Source of the DNA: Pantoea sp. alder81 | GTDB lineage: Bacteria; Pseudomonadota; Gammaproteobacteria; Enterobacterales; Enterobacteriaceae | NCBI RefSeq assembly: GCF_020179835.1 | Contig: NZ_JAIUDA010000005.1 | Location: forward strand, 248,001-312,000 | DNA: 64,000 nucleotides | Direction: 5' to 3' | Shown: in pieces, positions 54,764 through 63,256 of the stretch | How positions within the stretch are numbered: the stretch's first letter is position 1 | Layout of the letters: every line of letters begins with the position of its first letter | Made by a program: the position numbers and the translations under genes | Notes under the pieces: generated by a model | The model's database searches: none | Told to the model about the DNA's origin: nothing | The model's input: the letters and a program-made list of their open reading frames with translations, nothing else

Positions 54764-56140
54764 ATGTCAAATAACATGTCTGTTGAAGATGTCCCTATCA
54801 GCCGCTTCCACCGCTTATTAACGGTGCGCTCAGGCGGCGGCTCTTTCGTCGATGGCTATGTGCTGAGTATTATTGGTATAGCCATGACGAAAGTGTCGCC
54901 GGCCTTGGGTCTCAGCCCATTATGGGAAGGTCTCATTGCGGCTTCTGCCCTCATCGGGATTTTCTTTGGTGGCTTTATGGGCGGCGTTTTGACCGATCGC
55001 CTCGGCCGCCGCATAATCTACTTCGTTGGTCCCACCCTCTTTATTCTCTGTTCACTGGCGCAGTTTTGGGTACAAAGCGGAGAAACGCTATTTGCCCTGC
55101 GCTTTCTCACGGGCATCGCTGTAGGTATTGAATATCCTGTTGCCACGGCCTTTTTAGTCGAGTTTATGCCGAAGAAGTCGCGCGGCCCTTGCCTCGCCAC
55201 GTTAACTATTCTGTGGTTTGCTGGAGCAGCCACGGCGTATCTGGTGGGTGAAGCCCTGTTGAATTTCGGTGGTGCGGAGGCCTGGCGCTACACGCTGGCG
55301 AGTACGGCTGTCATCGGTGCCCTGCTGATGCTGGTGCGCATGGGCACGCCTGAATCACCGCGATGGCTGATCAGCAAAGGGCGGCATCAGGAAGCAGAAG
55401 CAATTATTCGCCGCGTGTATGGTGCCAGCTTCAGTTTAAAGAACCTGCCAGCACAACCTGAAAACAATCACCTGTCATTTGGTAGCCTGCTGCATTCTGG
55501 CTATGGCAAACGCATGGCGTTCGTGACCATTTTCTGGACCTGCTCGGTCATCCCTGTGTTCGCCGTCTACGCCTTTGCACCTAAAGTTTTGCAGGCGCTG
55601 CATCTGAGTGGTGACTGGGCATCCTATGGTTCTATCGCCATTACCCTGTTGTTCGTGGTGGGATGCATTATCGGCACGCGTTTGGTGAACTCACTGGGAC
55701 GCCGCAAACTGCTGCTGCACAGTTTCTTGTGGTCTGGTCTGGCACTGTTGTTGCTGGGTGCCTTGCGTGATGGCCCTTCGATGATCATCCTGCTGATGTT
55801 TGGTGCTTACGCCCTGTTTATCGGCGGCGCTCAGGTGCTGCAACTGGTCTATCCTAATGAAATATTCCCAACTGAAATTCGCGCCGGAGCCGTCGGTATC
55901 GGCACATCGATGTCACGTATCGGCGCGGCGGTCGGGACTTATCTGGTGCCAATTTCACTGCAAACTATCGGCATTGGCTCCACCATGTATATTGCTGCGG
56001 GCATTACGTTTATCGGCCTGACCGTGTCGTGGTTCCTGGCACCGGAAACCGCTTCGCGCAATCTGGATGATGCGGCATCGCTGGATGAAGAAAGCCCAGC
56101 GCCATCCGTTTCTGGCAAGCTTTCTAAGCATTCACACTAA
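54764..56140 (+). CDS. MFS transporter (sugar-porter/aromatic-acid type)
   Basis: A 458-residue 12-helix major facilitator. The conserved loop 2-3 motif (GGVLTDRLGRR), its repeat in the second half (LVNSLGRRK) and the PESPRWLISKGR motif after helix 6 place it in the sugar-porter-like or NiaP/PcaK-like group. AGGAG precedes the ATG. Its substrate is unknown; it lies near aromatic-acid decarboxylase genes, so an aromatic or organic acid is possible. The 294 bp before it hold a short ribosome-site-bearing leader frame (54564-54629). Confidence 0.82.
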   Translation: MSNNMSVEDVPISRFHRLLTVRSGGGSFVDGYVLSIIGIAMTKVSPALGLSPLWEGLIAASALIGIFFGGFMGGVLTDRLGRRIIYFVGPTLFILCSLAQFWVQSGETLFALRFLTGIAVGIEYPVATAFLVEFMPKKSRGPCLATLTILWFAGAATAYLVGEALLNFGGAEAWRYTLASTAVIGALLMLVRMGTPESPRWLISKGRHQEAEAIIRRVYGASFSLKNLPAQPENNHLSFGSLLHSGYGKRMAFVTIFWTCSVIPVFAVYAFAPKVLQALHLSGDWASYGSIAITLLFVVGCIIGTRLVNSLGRRKLLLHSFLWSGLALLLLGALRDGPSMIILLMFGAYALFIGGAQVLQLVYPNEIFPTEIRAGAVGIGTSMSRIGAAVGTYLVPISLQTIGIGSTMYIAAGITFIGLTVSWFLAPETASRNLDDAASLDEESPAPSVSGKLSKHSH

Positions 56141-56147
56141 CGAAAAA

Positions 56148-56172
56148 GGGGCCATTTCGGCCCCTACTCTTT
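56148..56172. terminator. Terminator between MFS and GlxA-type genes
   Basis: GGGGCC (56148-56153) pairs with GGCCCC (56159-56164), preceded by AAAAA and followed by TACTCTTT; suitable for both convergent genes. Confidence 0.6.
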
Positions 56173-57192
56173 AACCAATCTCTCCACCACGCGCCGCCGT
56201 TTACGAAACGAGCTGGGCGTTTCGCCGTACTGCTTGCGGAACCAGGCAATCAAATGTGAAGCATCGGCAAACCCCGTTGCGGTAGCGATGGCATTAATGC
56301 TGTTGCTGGAATCCGCCATCAGCTTGCGCGCCTGCTCCAGCCGCATACGCCGCCAGTAAACCGCCGCCGAGTAACCGGTGCATTTGGTGAAAATCAAATT
56401 GAGCTGACGGAAAGTCACCCCGGCAAAATCAGCCACATCGGCCAGCGGAACCGGCGAATCGAGGTGATGTTTCATAAACTCAATCACCTTATTCACCAGT
56501 TCATTTTCGTAGACATCCGGCTCGTTGAGCGTGTTCTTTTGCAGTGTCTTTTTAACTGGCGCAGCAGGCTCCTCCACCAGCAGATATTTCAATACTTTCT
56601 GTGAGCGCACCAGCCCACAATGCTGGCGGATCAGATCGGCAGCGAGATCGATCGCCGTGCCGCCGGGGCAGGAAATGATGCCGCCATCTTTGATATAGGT
56701 TTTATCGATGACCGGAATCGCTTTCGGGAATCGCAGACGGAATTCATCACGCGTGGTGAAGTGGATCGCGCAATGGCGTCCATCCAGCAGGCCCGCGTTG
56801 CCAGCAACAAAGGCACCGCTGCACAGCGTAATGATCGGAATGTTACGTGCATGCAAGTCGCGTAGCGCCTGCAACAGCCACGTCGGCGACTGGCGGGTTT
56901 CTTCCAGCAATCCTCCCGCCACGACAAAATAATCCCAGCGTTTAGTAAAATCGAGCTCGGCTGTCGGCGAAACCGGCAATCCGCAACTGGCCGTAACTGG
57001 CTGATTATCACAGGTCATCCACTCCCAGCGGCAAAAAATCTGGCGACTGGTAAACGATTCGTCTGCCGCAAAACGCAGTGACTCCACTAGCCCCGCAACG
57101 GAGGCCAGGGTAAAACTTTTCATCAGCAAAAAGCCGATGGTGAGATCCGGTTTCGGTTCGCCAGGTTGCTCGGCGAAAGCTGTTTGCGGCAT
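56164..57192 (-). CDS. GlxA-family AraC regulator (DJ-1/PfpI domain plus HTH)
   Basis: A 342-residue regulator with an N-terminal DJ-1/PfpI-like domain (about 17-195, including the TLCSGAFV nucleophile-elbow region) and a C-terminal AraC helix-turn-helix pair (about 232-335, FADASHLIAWFRKQYGETPS). The elbow Cys is kept, but in this family the domain senses ligands rather than catalysing. It begins one base after the marR stop, so the two form an operon divergent from the UbiX/UbiD-type genes and may co-regulate them. Confidence 0.86.
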   Translation of the reverse strand: MPQTAFAEQPGEPKPDLTIGFLLMKSFTLASVAGLVESLRFAADESFTSRQIFCRWEWMTCDNQPVTASCGLPVSPTAELDFTKRWDYFVVAGGLLEETRQSPTWLLQALRDLHARNIPIITLCSGAFVAGNAGLLDGRHCAIHFTTRDEFRLRFPKAIPVIDKTYIKDGGIISCPGGTAIDLAADLIRQHCGLVRSQKVLKYLLVEEPAAPVKKTLQKNTLNEPDVYENELVNKVIEFMKHHLDSPVPLADVADFAGVTFRQLNLIFTKCTGYSAAVYWRRMRLEQARKLMADSSNSINAIATATGFADASHLIAWFRKQYGETPSSFRKRRRVVERLVKE

Positions 57193-57193
57193 G

Positions 57194-57658
57194 TTATTCA
57201 GGTTCCTGCAATCCGCCCAGTTTACTTAACAAGCGCTTTAGATCGGCGATATCCTGGCTGTCGAGGCCTGCGGTGATCATCTTCTCTGCGCTTTTTGCCT
57301 GCTCAATCATACGATTCAGCATCACTTCCCCTTCTGCGGTCATTGATACCAATTTTCGACGGCGATTATTCACGTCTGTCACCACATTCAGTAAACCACT
57401 TTTACTCATGCGGTCAATCACATAGGTTCCGGTGGCTTTATCAAATCCGGCACGCTGACCCAGCGTTTGCTGATCACAGGCTGACTCCTCGGCCAGTACC
57501 ACCAGAATCGCGTATTGCACGGCTGAAAGGCCAGTCTCCACACACTGCGACCAGCAAAAAGTCGAGTGCTGTCCAGCACGACGTACAAGGTGCATTAACG
57601 AACAATCGCCGTGCGGCCACAAGGGGGCGGCAAGAATTAAGTCAGGATTTTGTGACAT
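57194..57658 (-). CDS. MarR-family regulator of the hydroxyarylate decarboxylase operon
   Basis: A 154-residue MarR protein: winged helix at about 55-110 (DQQTLGQRAGFDKATGTYVIDRM, then the VNNRRRKLVSMT wing). It is divergent from the UbiX-type gene across 86 bp holding two near-identical 8-bp palindromes that overlap the predicted promoter. It is probably a repressor relieved by a phenolic acid. Confidence 0.86.
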   Translation of the reverse strand: MSQNPDLILAAPLWPHGDCSLMHLVRRAGQHSTFCWSQCVETGLSAVQYAILVVLAEESACDQQTLGQRAGFDKATGTYVIDRMSKSGLLNVVTDVNNRRRKLVSMTAEGEVMLNRMIEQAKSAEKMITAGLDSQDIADLKRLLSKLGGLQEPE

Positions 57659-57666
57659 CGGTGCAC

Positions 57667-57716
57667 TTGACTCCTCAAATCGTCAAACATATAGTTCGAA
57701 CACAAACAGTTTGAAC
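57667..57716 (+). promoter_or_regulatory. Promoter and MarR operators for the decarboxylase operon
   Basis: TTGACT (57667-57672), 17-bp spacer, TATAGT (57690-57695) is a good sigma-70 promoter. GTTCGAAC (57694-57701, perfect palindrome) overlaps the -10 and GTTTGAAC (57709-57716) lies just downstream, 15 bp apart. Outer arms TATAGTT (57690-57696) and AACTATA (57720-57726) make a larger inverted repeat. Binding here would block initiation. Confidence 0.6.
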
Positions 57717-57744
57717 TTAAACTATACGATAAATCGGGATACAT

Positions 57745-58317
57745 ATGAAGCTTGTTATCGGGATGACTGGCGCAACGGGCGCGGCAATTGGCGTGCGCGT
57801 GCTGTCTGCGTTGCGTGAACTTGAAGTCGAAACCCATTTAGTCATCTCCAAATGGGCGCGCGCCACCATCCAAATGGAAACACCTTACAGTGTACAGGAG
57901 GTCGCTGCCCTCGCGACCAGGACTTACAGCGAACACGACCAGGCTGCGGCCATCTCCAGCGGATCATTTCGCGTGGATGGCATGATCGTGGTGCCCTGCA
58001 GCATGAAAACCCTGGCCGGGATTCGCAGTGGCTACGGCGATGGCCTCATCACACGCGCTGCGGACGTGACGCTCAAGGAGCAACGCAAGCTGGTGCTGGT
58101 GCCTCGTGAATCGCCGCTCAACGCCATTCATCTGGAAAACATGCTGGCGCTGACGCGCGCTGGCGCATTGATGCTGCCGCCAATGCCTGCCTTCTACAAC
58201 AACCCGCAATCCGTTGACGACATCATTAACCACACCGTTTCTCGCATTCTTGATCAGTTCGGCCTGGATAACGACATTACCCATCGCTGGACCGGTCCAC
58301 GTTCTACCCTGGCTTAA
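57745..58317 (+). CDS. UbiX-type flavin prenyltransferase, decarboxylase subunit B
   Basis: A 190-residue UbiX/Pad1-like enzyme that makes prenylated FMN for its UbiD partner. It has the FMN motif GMTGATGAAIGVRVL, SGSFRVDGMIVVPCSMKTLAGI and the VLVPRESPLNAIHLENM motif. It matches subunit B of non-oxidative hydroxyarylic acid decarboxylases (VdcB/BsdB/EcdB). It is first in the operon, 10 bp before the UbiD-type gene. Confidence 0.88.
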   Translation: MKLVIGMTGATGAAIGVRVLSALRELEVETHLVISKWARATIQMETPYSVQEVAALATRTYSEHDQAAAISSGSFRVDGMIVVPCSMKTLAGIRSGYGDGLITRAADVTLKEQRKLVLVPRESPLNAIHLENMLALTRAGALMLPPMPAFYNNPQSVDDIINHTVSRILDQFGLDNDITHRWTGPRSTLA

Positions 58318-58327
58318 GGAGAGCCTG

Positions 58328-59788
58328 ATGAAATATTACGGCGATTTACGCAGCTTTATCACTGCCCTCGATGAAATGGGCGACATCATGCACGTACACC
58401 GCGAAGTGGATGGTGATTTCGAGCCGAGCGCTATCACGCGCCGCAGCTATGAAATCCAGTCTCCTGCACCGCTGTTTCATAATGTCGCGGGTGTTGCACC
58501 GGGCTTTCGTCTGTTTGGTGCGCCAGCAGCCTTGTCCTCACGCAGTGACATGCCCTACGCACGTGTAGCCATGTCTCTGGGACTGGTGCCGGAATCCAGC
58601 GGTCCGGAGATTATCGAAGCCTTATCCGCAGCACGCTTTAAGCCTGGCATTCCACCCGTCCGCGTTGAGTCGGCTCAGGCAGAGTGCCAGCAGAATATTT
58701 TACGTGGCGATGCGGCAAATCTTGACCATTTCCCTATCCCCTTCGCTCACGACAAGGACGGCGGTCGGTACGCCAACACCTGGGGCACGCTGATTGTGAA
58801 AACCCCGGATGGAAAATGGGTCAACTGGTCGATTGCCCGCGTGATGAAGGTGGATGGCAAGCGCATGGTTGGCCTGATTGTGCCAAGCCAGCACATTGGT
58901 CAGATCTGGACGCGGTGGGTAGCTCGCGGTGAACCGATGCCCTATGCGCTGGTGCAAGGGCCGGCTCCGGCTATCTCCTGTGTCTCAGGTATTCCCATCC
59001 CAGCCAATGCGGATGAAGCGGATTACATTGGCACACTGGCGGGTGAACCGGTGCCGGTAGTGAAAGCCATCAGTCTTGATCTTGATGTGCCAGCTACGGC
59101 TGAAATCGTGATTGAGGGGCATGTCTCGATTGAACGCGATTGTCAGGAAGGCCCATACGGCGAGTACGGCGGCTATCTCGGCGAAGGTTCATCGGCTCAG
59201 CCCACGTTCCACGTTGAAACTATTACTCACCGCGACGACCCGATCTGGCCGATGTCGATCACCGGTCGCCCCACCGATGAATCGCACACGCTATGGGCGA
59301 TGGGCTTAGCGGCGGATGCCCTGACTTATCTGCGAGAAGCGGAGCTGCCGATCAAAACAACCTGGATTCCGGAAGACTCCACCGTGCATTGGTTGCTGGT
59401 GGTGATGCCAGAAAACTGGCGCGAGCTGCTGCCGGGTGTTAGCAGTGAGGAGTTAACTCAACGTATTGGTGAAGTGCTGTTTAAAACTGATGCGATGGTG
59501 TTTATCCCTAAAGTCTACGTCGTAGATGACGATTTCGATCCGACCAACCTGCGGGAAGTCGTTTGGGCACTGTCTACGCGCGTGCATCCGGTTGGACGTC
59601 GCGCCGTGTTTGATGACCAGCGAGTTATCCGCTTGCCGCAGTGCTATGACGAGGCCGAGTACGTTGCCGGTAAAGGGGCGAAAGTGGTGTTTGATACCTT
59701 ACAGACCAAACGCCATCTGCATGCGTCATTCGCGCAAGGCTACCCGGAAGAAGTGCGTCAACGCATTCTGGATAACTGGCCAGAATAA
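58328..59788 (+). CDS. UbiD-family hydroxyarylic acid decarboxylase, subunit C
   Basis: A 486-residue prFMN-dependent decarboxylase of the VdcC/BsdC/EcdC group, acting non-oxidatively on hydroxybenzoates such as vanillate or 4-hydroxybenzoate. Active-site blocks are intact: NWSIARVM, IVPSQHIGQIW and ERDCQEGPYGEYGGY with the paired catalytic glutamates. GGAGAG lies before ATG 58328. The small subunit D that normally follows is absent: only 32 bp separate this stop from the convergent regulator gene. Confidence 0.9.
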   Translation: MKYYGDLRSFITALDEMGDIMHVHREVDGDFEPSAITRRSYEIQSPAPLFHNVAGVAPGFRLFGAPAALSSRSDMPYARVAMSLGLVPESSGPEIIEALSAARFKPGIPPVRVESAQAECQQNILRGDAANLDHFPIPFAHDKDGGRYANTWGTLIVKTPDGKWVNWSIARVMKVDGKRMVGLIVPSQHIGQIWTRWVARGEPMPYALVQGPAPAISCVSGIPIPANADEADYIGTLAGEPVPVVKAISLDLDVPATAEIVIEGHVSIERDCQEGPYGEYGGYLGEGSSAQPTFHVETITHRDDPIWPMSITGRPTDESHTLWAMGLAADALTYLREAELPIKTTWIPEDSTVHWLLVVMPENWRELLPGVSSEELTQRIGEVLFKTDAMVFIPKVYVVDDDFDPTNLREVVWALSTRVHPVGRRAVFDDQRVIRLPQCYDEAEYVAGKGAKVVFDTLQTKRHLHASFAQGYPEEVRQRILDNWPE

Positions 59789-59800
59789 GCGAACCCATCT

Positions 59801-59821
59801 GCGGCGCGCACATCGCGCCGC
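59801..59821. terminator. GC-rich hairpin between UbiD-type and GlxA-type genes
   Basis: GCGGCGCG (59801-59808) pairs with CGCGCCGC (59814-59821), loop of five, between convergent stops. No T run. Confidence 0.5.
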
Positions 59822-60816
59822 TAATGCGTGAACATTTTGCGATAGGTTGAAGGCGTCATCCCGGTGATTTTTGCAAAAGCACGTCGCAGCACATCGGCAC
59901 TGTGATAACCACAGGCTGCAGGTATCGCCTTCAAAGGCATGACACCCGCCTCCAGCAAACTGCGTGCCTGTTCGATACGGGCATTCTCCAGCCAACTGCC
60001 AGCCTGGATATCCATTTCCTGACGAAACAAGCGTGCCAGATGACGTGTGCTGATTTGCATATGCGCGGCGAGATCGTCCAGCGAATTAACCTGCTCCAGA
60101 TTCGCCAGTGCCCAGCGCTGCATCTCCTGAAACGCACTGCGTCCGGCCAGCGCCACCTGTCGTTTGCGCGCAAAATGCCCCTGTGTGACTGGCCGCTGGA
60201 AGAACATCACCAGATTAGCGGCAATATCCTGAGCCAGTTCACGTCCCAGATCCTCCTCGACCAGACGCAGCGCCATATCCAGCCCGGCAGTGACGCCTGC
60301 TGCAGTGCGCAATTTTCCATCGGCGACGTAAAGTGCATCGGCTTCGACTTGTGCATCTGGAATCAGGGCGGCTAGGGCCGCCGCACTCGCCCAGTGCGTG
60401 GTGACCTTCTTCCCCTGCAATAATCCGGTTTGTGCCAGAAGCAGCGAACCCGTGCACACCGAACCGTAACGGTGGCTGCCCAGACAGCGTTGCCTGATGT
60501 GATCGATTTGACTCGTCGACAATTGCAACGCCATCGCATCTGGCGCCCCGGCTATCAGGAAAGTGTTGGGCTGATGGGGATCTGAGAGCATGACATCCGC
60601 CATTAATCGCACACCCGAAGAGCACTGAACGGTCGCGGAATCCAGCGACATGACGCGCAATTGATACACCGCGCGATCCAGTATCCGATTCGCTTCGGCG
60701 AACACGTCTAAAGGCCCTGAGACATCTAACAGTTGGGTGCCCGGTACAGCCAGAATAGTGATGAGGTGATTCATGTTGATTTGACCGTCTGCATTAATCG
60801 CAATGTCTTCTTTCAT
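59821..60816 (-). CDS. Second GlxA-family AraC regulator
   Basis: A 331-residue protein with a DJ-1/PfpI-like domain (about 17-185, with YGSVCTGSLLLA at the elbow) and C-terminal AraC helices (about 230-330, HLARLFRQEMDI and ADVLRRAFAKITGMTPS). The start is unsure: ATG 60816 or ATG 60774 (residue 15, beginning MNHLITILAVPG), neither with a clear ribosome site. It is divergent from the HD-domain gene 74 bp away, the likely target. Confidence 0.85.
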   Translation of the reverse strand: MKEDIAINADGQINMNHLITILAVPGTQLLDVSGPLDVFAEANRILDRAVYQLRVMSLDSATVQCSSGVRLMADVMLSDPHQPNTFLIAGAPDAMALQLSTSQIDHIRQRCLGSHRYGSVCTGSLLLAQTGLLQGKKVTTHWASAAALAALIPDAQVEADALYVADGKLRTAAGVTAGLDMALRLVEEDLGRELAQDIAANLVMFFQRPVTQGHFARKRQVALAGRSAFQEMQRWALANLEQVNSLDDLAAHMQISTRHLARLFRQEMDIQAGSWLENARIEQARSLLEAGVMPLKAIPAACGYHSADVLRRAFAKITGMTPSTYRKMFTH

Positions 60817-60890
60817 CGCAAAACATCAATTCAAGACATTGTGCGCTCGCGTTAAGCTGATTTCAACTTAACTGTACCCGGAGAACACCC

Positions 60891-61532
60891 ATGAAATTTG
60901 AAATTAATGGCATCAAAATTCCTGACAGCCAAATGGCGCGCGACGCGACTCAATTTGTACGTGATACCGAATCCGACCTGCTGTTTCATCATTCCAGTCG
61001 TGTCTTTTACTGGGGCGCGCTGGCGGGCCAACGACTCAATCTCAAAGTAGATACGGAACTGCTTTATGTAGGCTGCATGTTTCATGATGTCGGCCTGACA
61101 CATGAACACTGCAGTTGTGACAAGCGTTTTGAGGTCGATGGCGCGAATGCCGCACGCGATTTCTTACAACATTATGGAGTGGAACAGGCTGATATCGATA
61201 AAGTCTGGACGGCGATTGCCCTGCACACCACGCCGGGTATCCCACAGTTTATGGCACCCGAAATCGCGTTAGTCACGGCTGGCGTAGAAATGGACGTATT
61301 GGGCATCAATTACGATCAGTTCCCTGATGCCGAGCGTGAGGCGGTGGTGCAACAGCATCCCCGTCCGGCCCAGTTCAAAGAAGAGATTATTCAGGCCTTC
61401 TATGACGGTATAAAGCACAAACCGGATACCACCTTCGGCAATGTGAAAGCTGATGTCATTGCGGATAAACAAGCGGACTTCACGCCGCTCAATTTTTGCA
61501 GCGTGATCCGTCAATCACGTTGGATTGGGTAA
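60891..61532 (+). CDS. HD-domain hydrolase (cyanamide-hydratase-like)
   Basis: A 213-residue HD-superfamily protein. Metal ligands are visible: His33/His34 (LLFHHSSRVF), His65-Asp66 (GCMFHDVGLT) and His112 (IALHTTPG). The RFEVDGANAARDF block resembles fungal/bacterial cyanamide hydratase (Ddi2)-type proteins. Single-carbon nitrile hydration or another small-molecule hydrolysis is possible. It is probably controlled by the divergent GlxA-type regulator, whose relatives often control nitrogen-compound catabolism. Confidence 0.8.
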   Translation: MKFEINGIKIPDSQMARDATQFVRDTESDLLFHHSSRVFYWGALAGQRLNLKVDTELLYVGCMFHDVGLTHEHCSCDKRFEVDGANAARDFLQHYGVEQADIDKVWTAIALHTTPGIPQFMAPEIALVTAGVEMDVLGINYDQFPDAEREAVVQQHPRPAQFKEEIIQAFYDGIKHKPDTTFGNVKADVIADKQADFTPLNFCSVIRQSRWIG

Positions 61533-61538
61533 TGTAAA

Positions 61539-61564
61539 TGGCGCATTGCGGTCAGGATGCGCCA
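61539..61564 (+). terminator. Terminator of the HD-domain gene
   Basis: TGGCGCAT (61539-61546) pairs with ATGCGCCA (61557-61564) and is followed by TATTTCGTT. Confidence 0.55.
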
Positions 61565-61639
61565 TATTTCGTTGGGTGCCGAAGTATCATTTTTCAGGCC
61601 CGATACACTGCTGCCATCTTTCACTGATGGAGCAGTACT

Positions 61640-61957
61640 ATGATTGCCGTCTTATTTGAAGCGCGTACCCAACCCGAGCATCAAGCTCGCTACCACGAAC
61701 TCGCTCTACAACTGAAATCTCAGCTTTCTGAGCTGCCTGGTTTCATTTCGGTTGAGCGTTTTTCCAGCTTGAGTGAGGCGGGGAAAATCCTTTCACTCTC
61801 CTACTGGGAACACGAGGAGGCGGTGCTGGCATGGAAAAAAAATTTGCAGCACCAGCAAGCCCAGAATGAGGGCCGCGCTGGGTTGTTCTCTTATTATCAA
61901 ATCCGTATCGCCACTGTGACACGCGAATACGCACATGAGGCAAGTCAGCATGTTTGA
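61640..61957 (+). CDS. ABM (antibiotic biosynthesis monooxygenase)-domain protein
   Basis: A 105-residue ferredoxin-like-fold protein of the ABM/YgiN group ([41 protein letters not shown]). Members act as cofactor-free monooxygenases or heme-degrading enzymes, or have no known activity. It heads an overlapping trio with an ACT-repeat protein and an ArsR regulator. Confidence 0.78.
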   Translation: MIAVLFEARTQPEHQARYHELALQLKSQLSELPGFISVERFSSLSEAGKILSLSYWEHEEAVLAWKKNLQHQQAQNEGRAGLFSYYQIRIATVTREYAHEASQHV

Positions 61958-62345
61958 TGTTCATGTGATACTCGATAATGTTCCCGGTGCTCTGGCAGCT
62001 TTAGGCTCAACGTTGGGCAATAATGGCGTGGGCCTTGAAGGAGGCGGAGTATTTAGTATGGGTGAGCAGAGTCATGCCCATTTTTTGGTCGAGCAAGGTG
62101 AACAAGCCAGACAGGTTCTACAGGCTGCAGGATTCCATGTGGTTGCCGTTGAACCGACATTAATCCGTAAATTAAAACAGGACCGTCCTGGTCAACTTGG
62201 CGAAATTGCTGACACTCTTGCGCGCAATGGCGTTAACATTCTGCTGCAGTACAGTGACCACAACAACCAGCTCATCCTGATCACCGATAACAATGATCGG
62301 GCGGCAGAGGTAACCATCGCATGGCAGCCCGGAACAGCCCGTTAA
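61950..62345 (+). CDS. Tandem ACT-domain protein
   Basis: A 131-residue protein made of two ACT-like repeats (about 2-65 and 69-131), each with the [18 protein letters not shown] / [18 protein letters not shown] Pro-Gly turn that often binds amino acids. There is no catalytic domain. ATG 61950 overlaps the ABM stop by 8 bp and has GAGG nine bases upstream; the in-frame ATG at 61935 is less likely. It probably serves as a small-ligand sensor. Confidence 0.75.
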   Translation: MFDVHVILDNVPGALAALGSTLGNNGVGLEGGGVFSMGEQSHAHFLVEQGEQARQVLQAAGFHVVAVEPTLIRKLKQDRPGQLGEIADTLARNGVNILLQYSDHNNQLILITDNNDRAAEVTIAWQPGTAR

Positions 62346-63034
62346 TTGCTGATGAAGCGTCAGAACATGAATTACAAAAGGCAATGTCTGCCGTCGCCAG
62401 CGCACTCGCTGACCCTTCTCGGGTCAGCATTTTGTGTGCGCTGATGGATGGTCGCGCGTGGACAGCCACAGAATTGAGTGGCGTCGCGGATATCGCCGCT
62501 TCGACAACCAGTGGGCATTTAAGCAAACTGTTGGATGCGCGCCTTGTGACCTGCTTGTCACAAGGACGTCATCGTTATTTTCGCCTGGCCAACAGCGAAA
62601 TCGCACATCTGCTGGAAACCTTAATGGGGGTGTCGATGCGCCCCCTGTTTACTCCCGTTTCTACCACGCCAAGCCATTTGCGATATGCCCGAACCTGTTA
62701 CGATCACCTGGCAGGTGATCTCGCTGTGCAGATTTACCAGTTTATGATGACGGAAAAGTGGATTGAGACTGATGGAAGTGCCCTGACTCACAACGGTCAG
62801 CTGGAATTAGAGAAAATGGGTATGCAACTAAAACTAAGCAGCAAACGTAAACCTTGCTGTGCGTGCCTCGATTGGAGTGAACGTCGCATGCATCTTGGCG
62901 GCGCAGTGGGGGCCGCTTTGCTTAGCCTGCTAATTGATAAGCAATGGCTGAAACGCGTAGAGGGCTATCGGGAGATAAATATCACGCCAGCCGGGAAACT
63001 GGCTCTTCAACGCTGCTTTGGCGTGCAGTTGTAA
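62321..63034 (+). CDS. ArsR-family regulator
   Basis: A 237-residue ArsR-type winged-helix protein (about 20-100: [35 protein letters not shown]), longer than metal sensors (about 100-120). The C-terminal half (about 115-237) is unlike simple ArsR proteins and carries a [18 protein letters not shown] segment with three cysteines. The start overlaps the ACT gene by 25 bp, so all three genes are coupled. Likely an autoregulator responding to a metabolite. Confidence 0.82.
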   Translation: MAARNSPLIADEASEHELQKAMSAVASALADPSRVSILCALMDGRAWTATELSGVADIAASTTSGHLSKLLDARLVTCLSQGRHRYFRLANSEIAHLLETLMGVSMRPLFTPVSTTPSHLRYARTCYDHLAGDLAVQIYQFMMTEKWIETDGSALTHNGQLELEKMGMQLKLSSKRKPCCACLDWSERRMHLGGAVGAALLSLLIDKQWLKRVEGYREINITPAGKLALQRCFGVQL

Positions 63035-63140
63035 ACATCAAAATAACACTCCCGTCACAAATATAACCTTTATCAAATCAGCAAAATTAAATCATCGAAC
63101 ATTTTCTGTACTGAATGCGCATCGTTGCTAATATAGTGAC

Positions 63141-63216
63141 GCAACACCGCAATGCGTTGCCTACGAGAATTTTTTCCTTGGTTGAATGAACCGGCCCGCT
63201 TAGCGGGCATTTTTTT
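63141..63216 (+). ncRNA. Candidate small RNA with own promoter and terminator
   Basis: In the 222-bp gap after arsR, a -10-like TATAGT (63132-63137, weak -35 TACTGA 17 bp before) precedes a 76-nt stretch. It has a 5' stem GCAAC...GTTGC (63141-63160), an AT-rich single-stranded middle, a short GGTT/AACC stem and a strong intrinsic terminator. This is the layout of Hfq-type small RNAs. I do not recognise it as a known one; it could also be only the arsR operon terminator. Confidence 0.35.
63194..63216 (+). terminator. Strong intrinsic terminator
   Basis: GCCCGC (63194-63199) pairs with GCGGGC (63203-63208), loop TTA, then ATTTTTTTG. It lies 160 bp past the arsR stop. Confidence 0.75.
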
Positions 63217-63256
63217 GTCCACGTTAACGCATCCAGAAGGCAGAGCCTCTCCTCAG

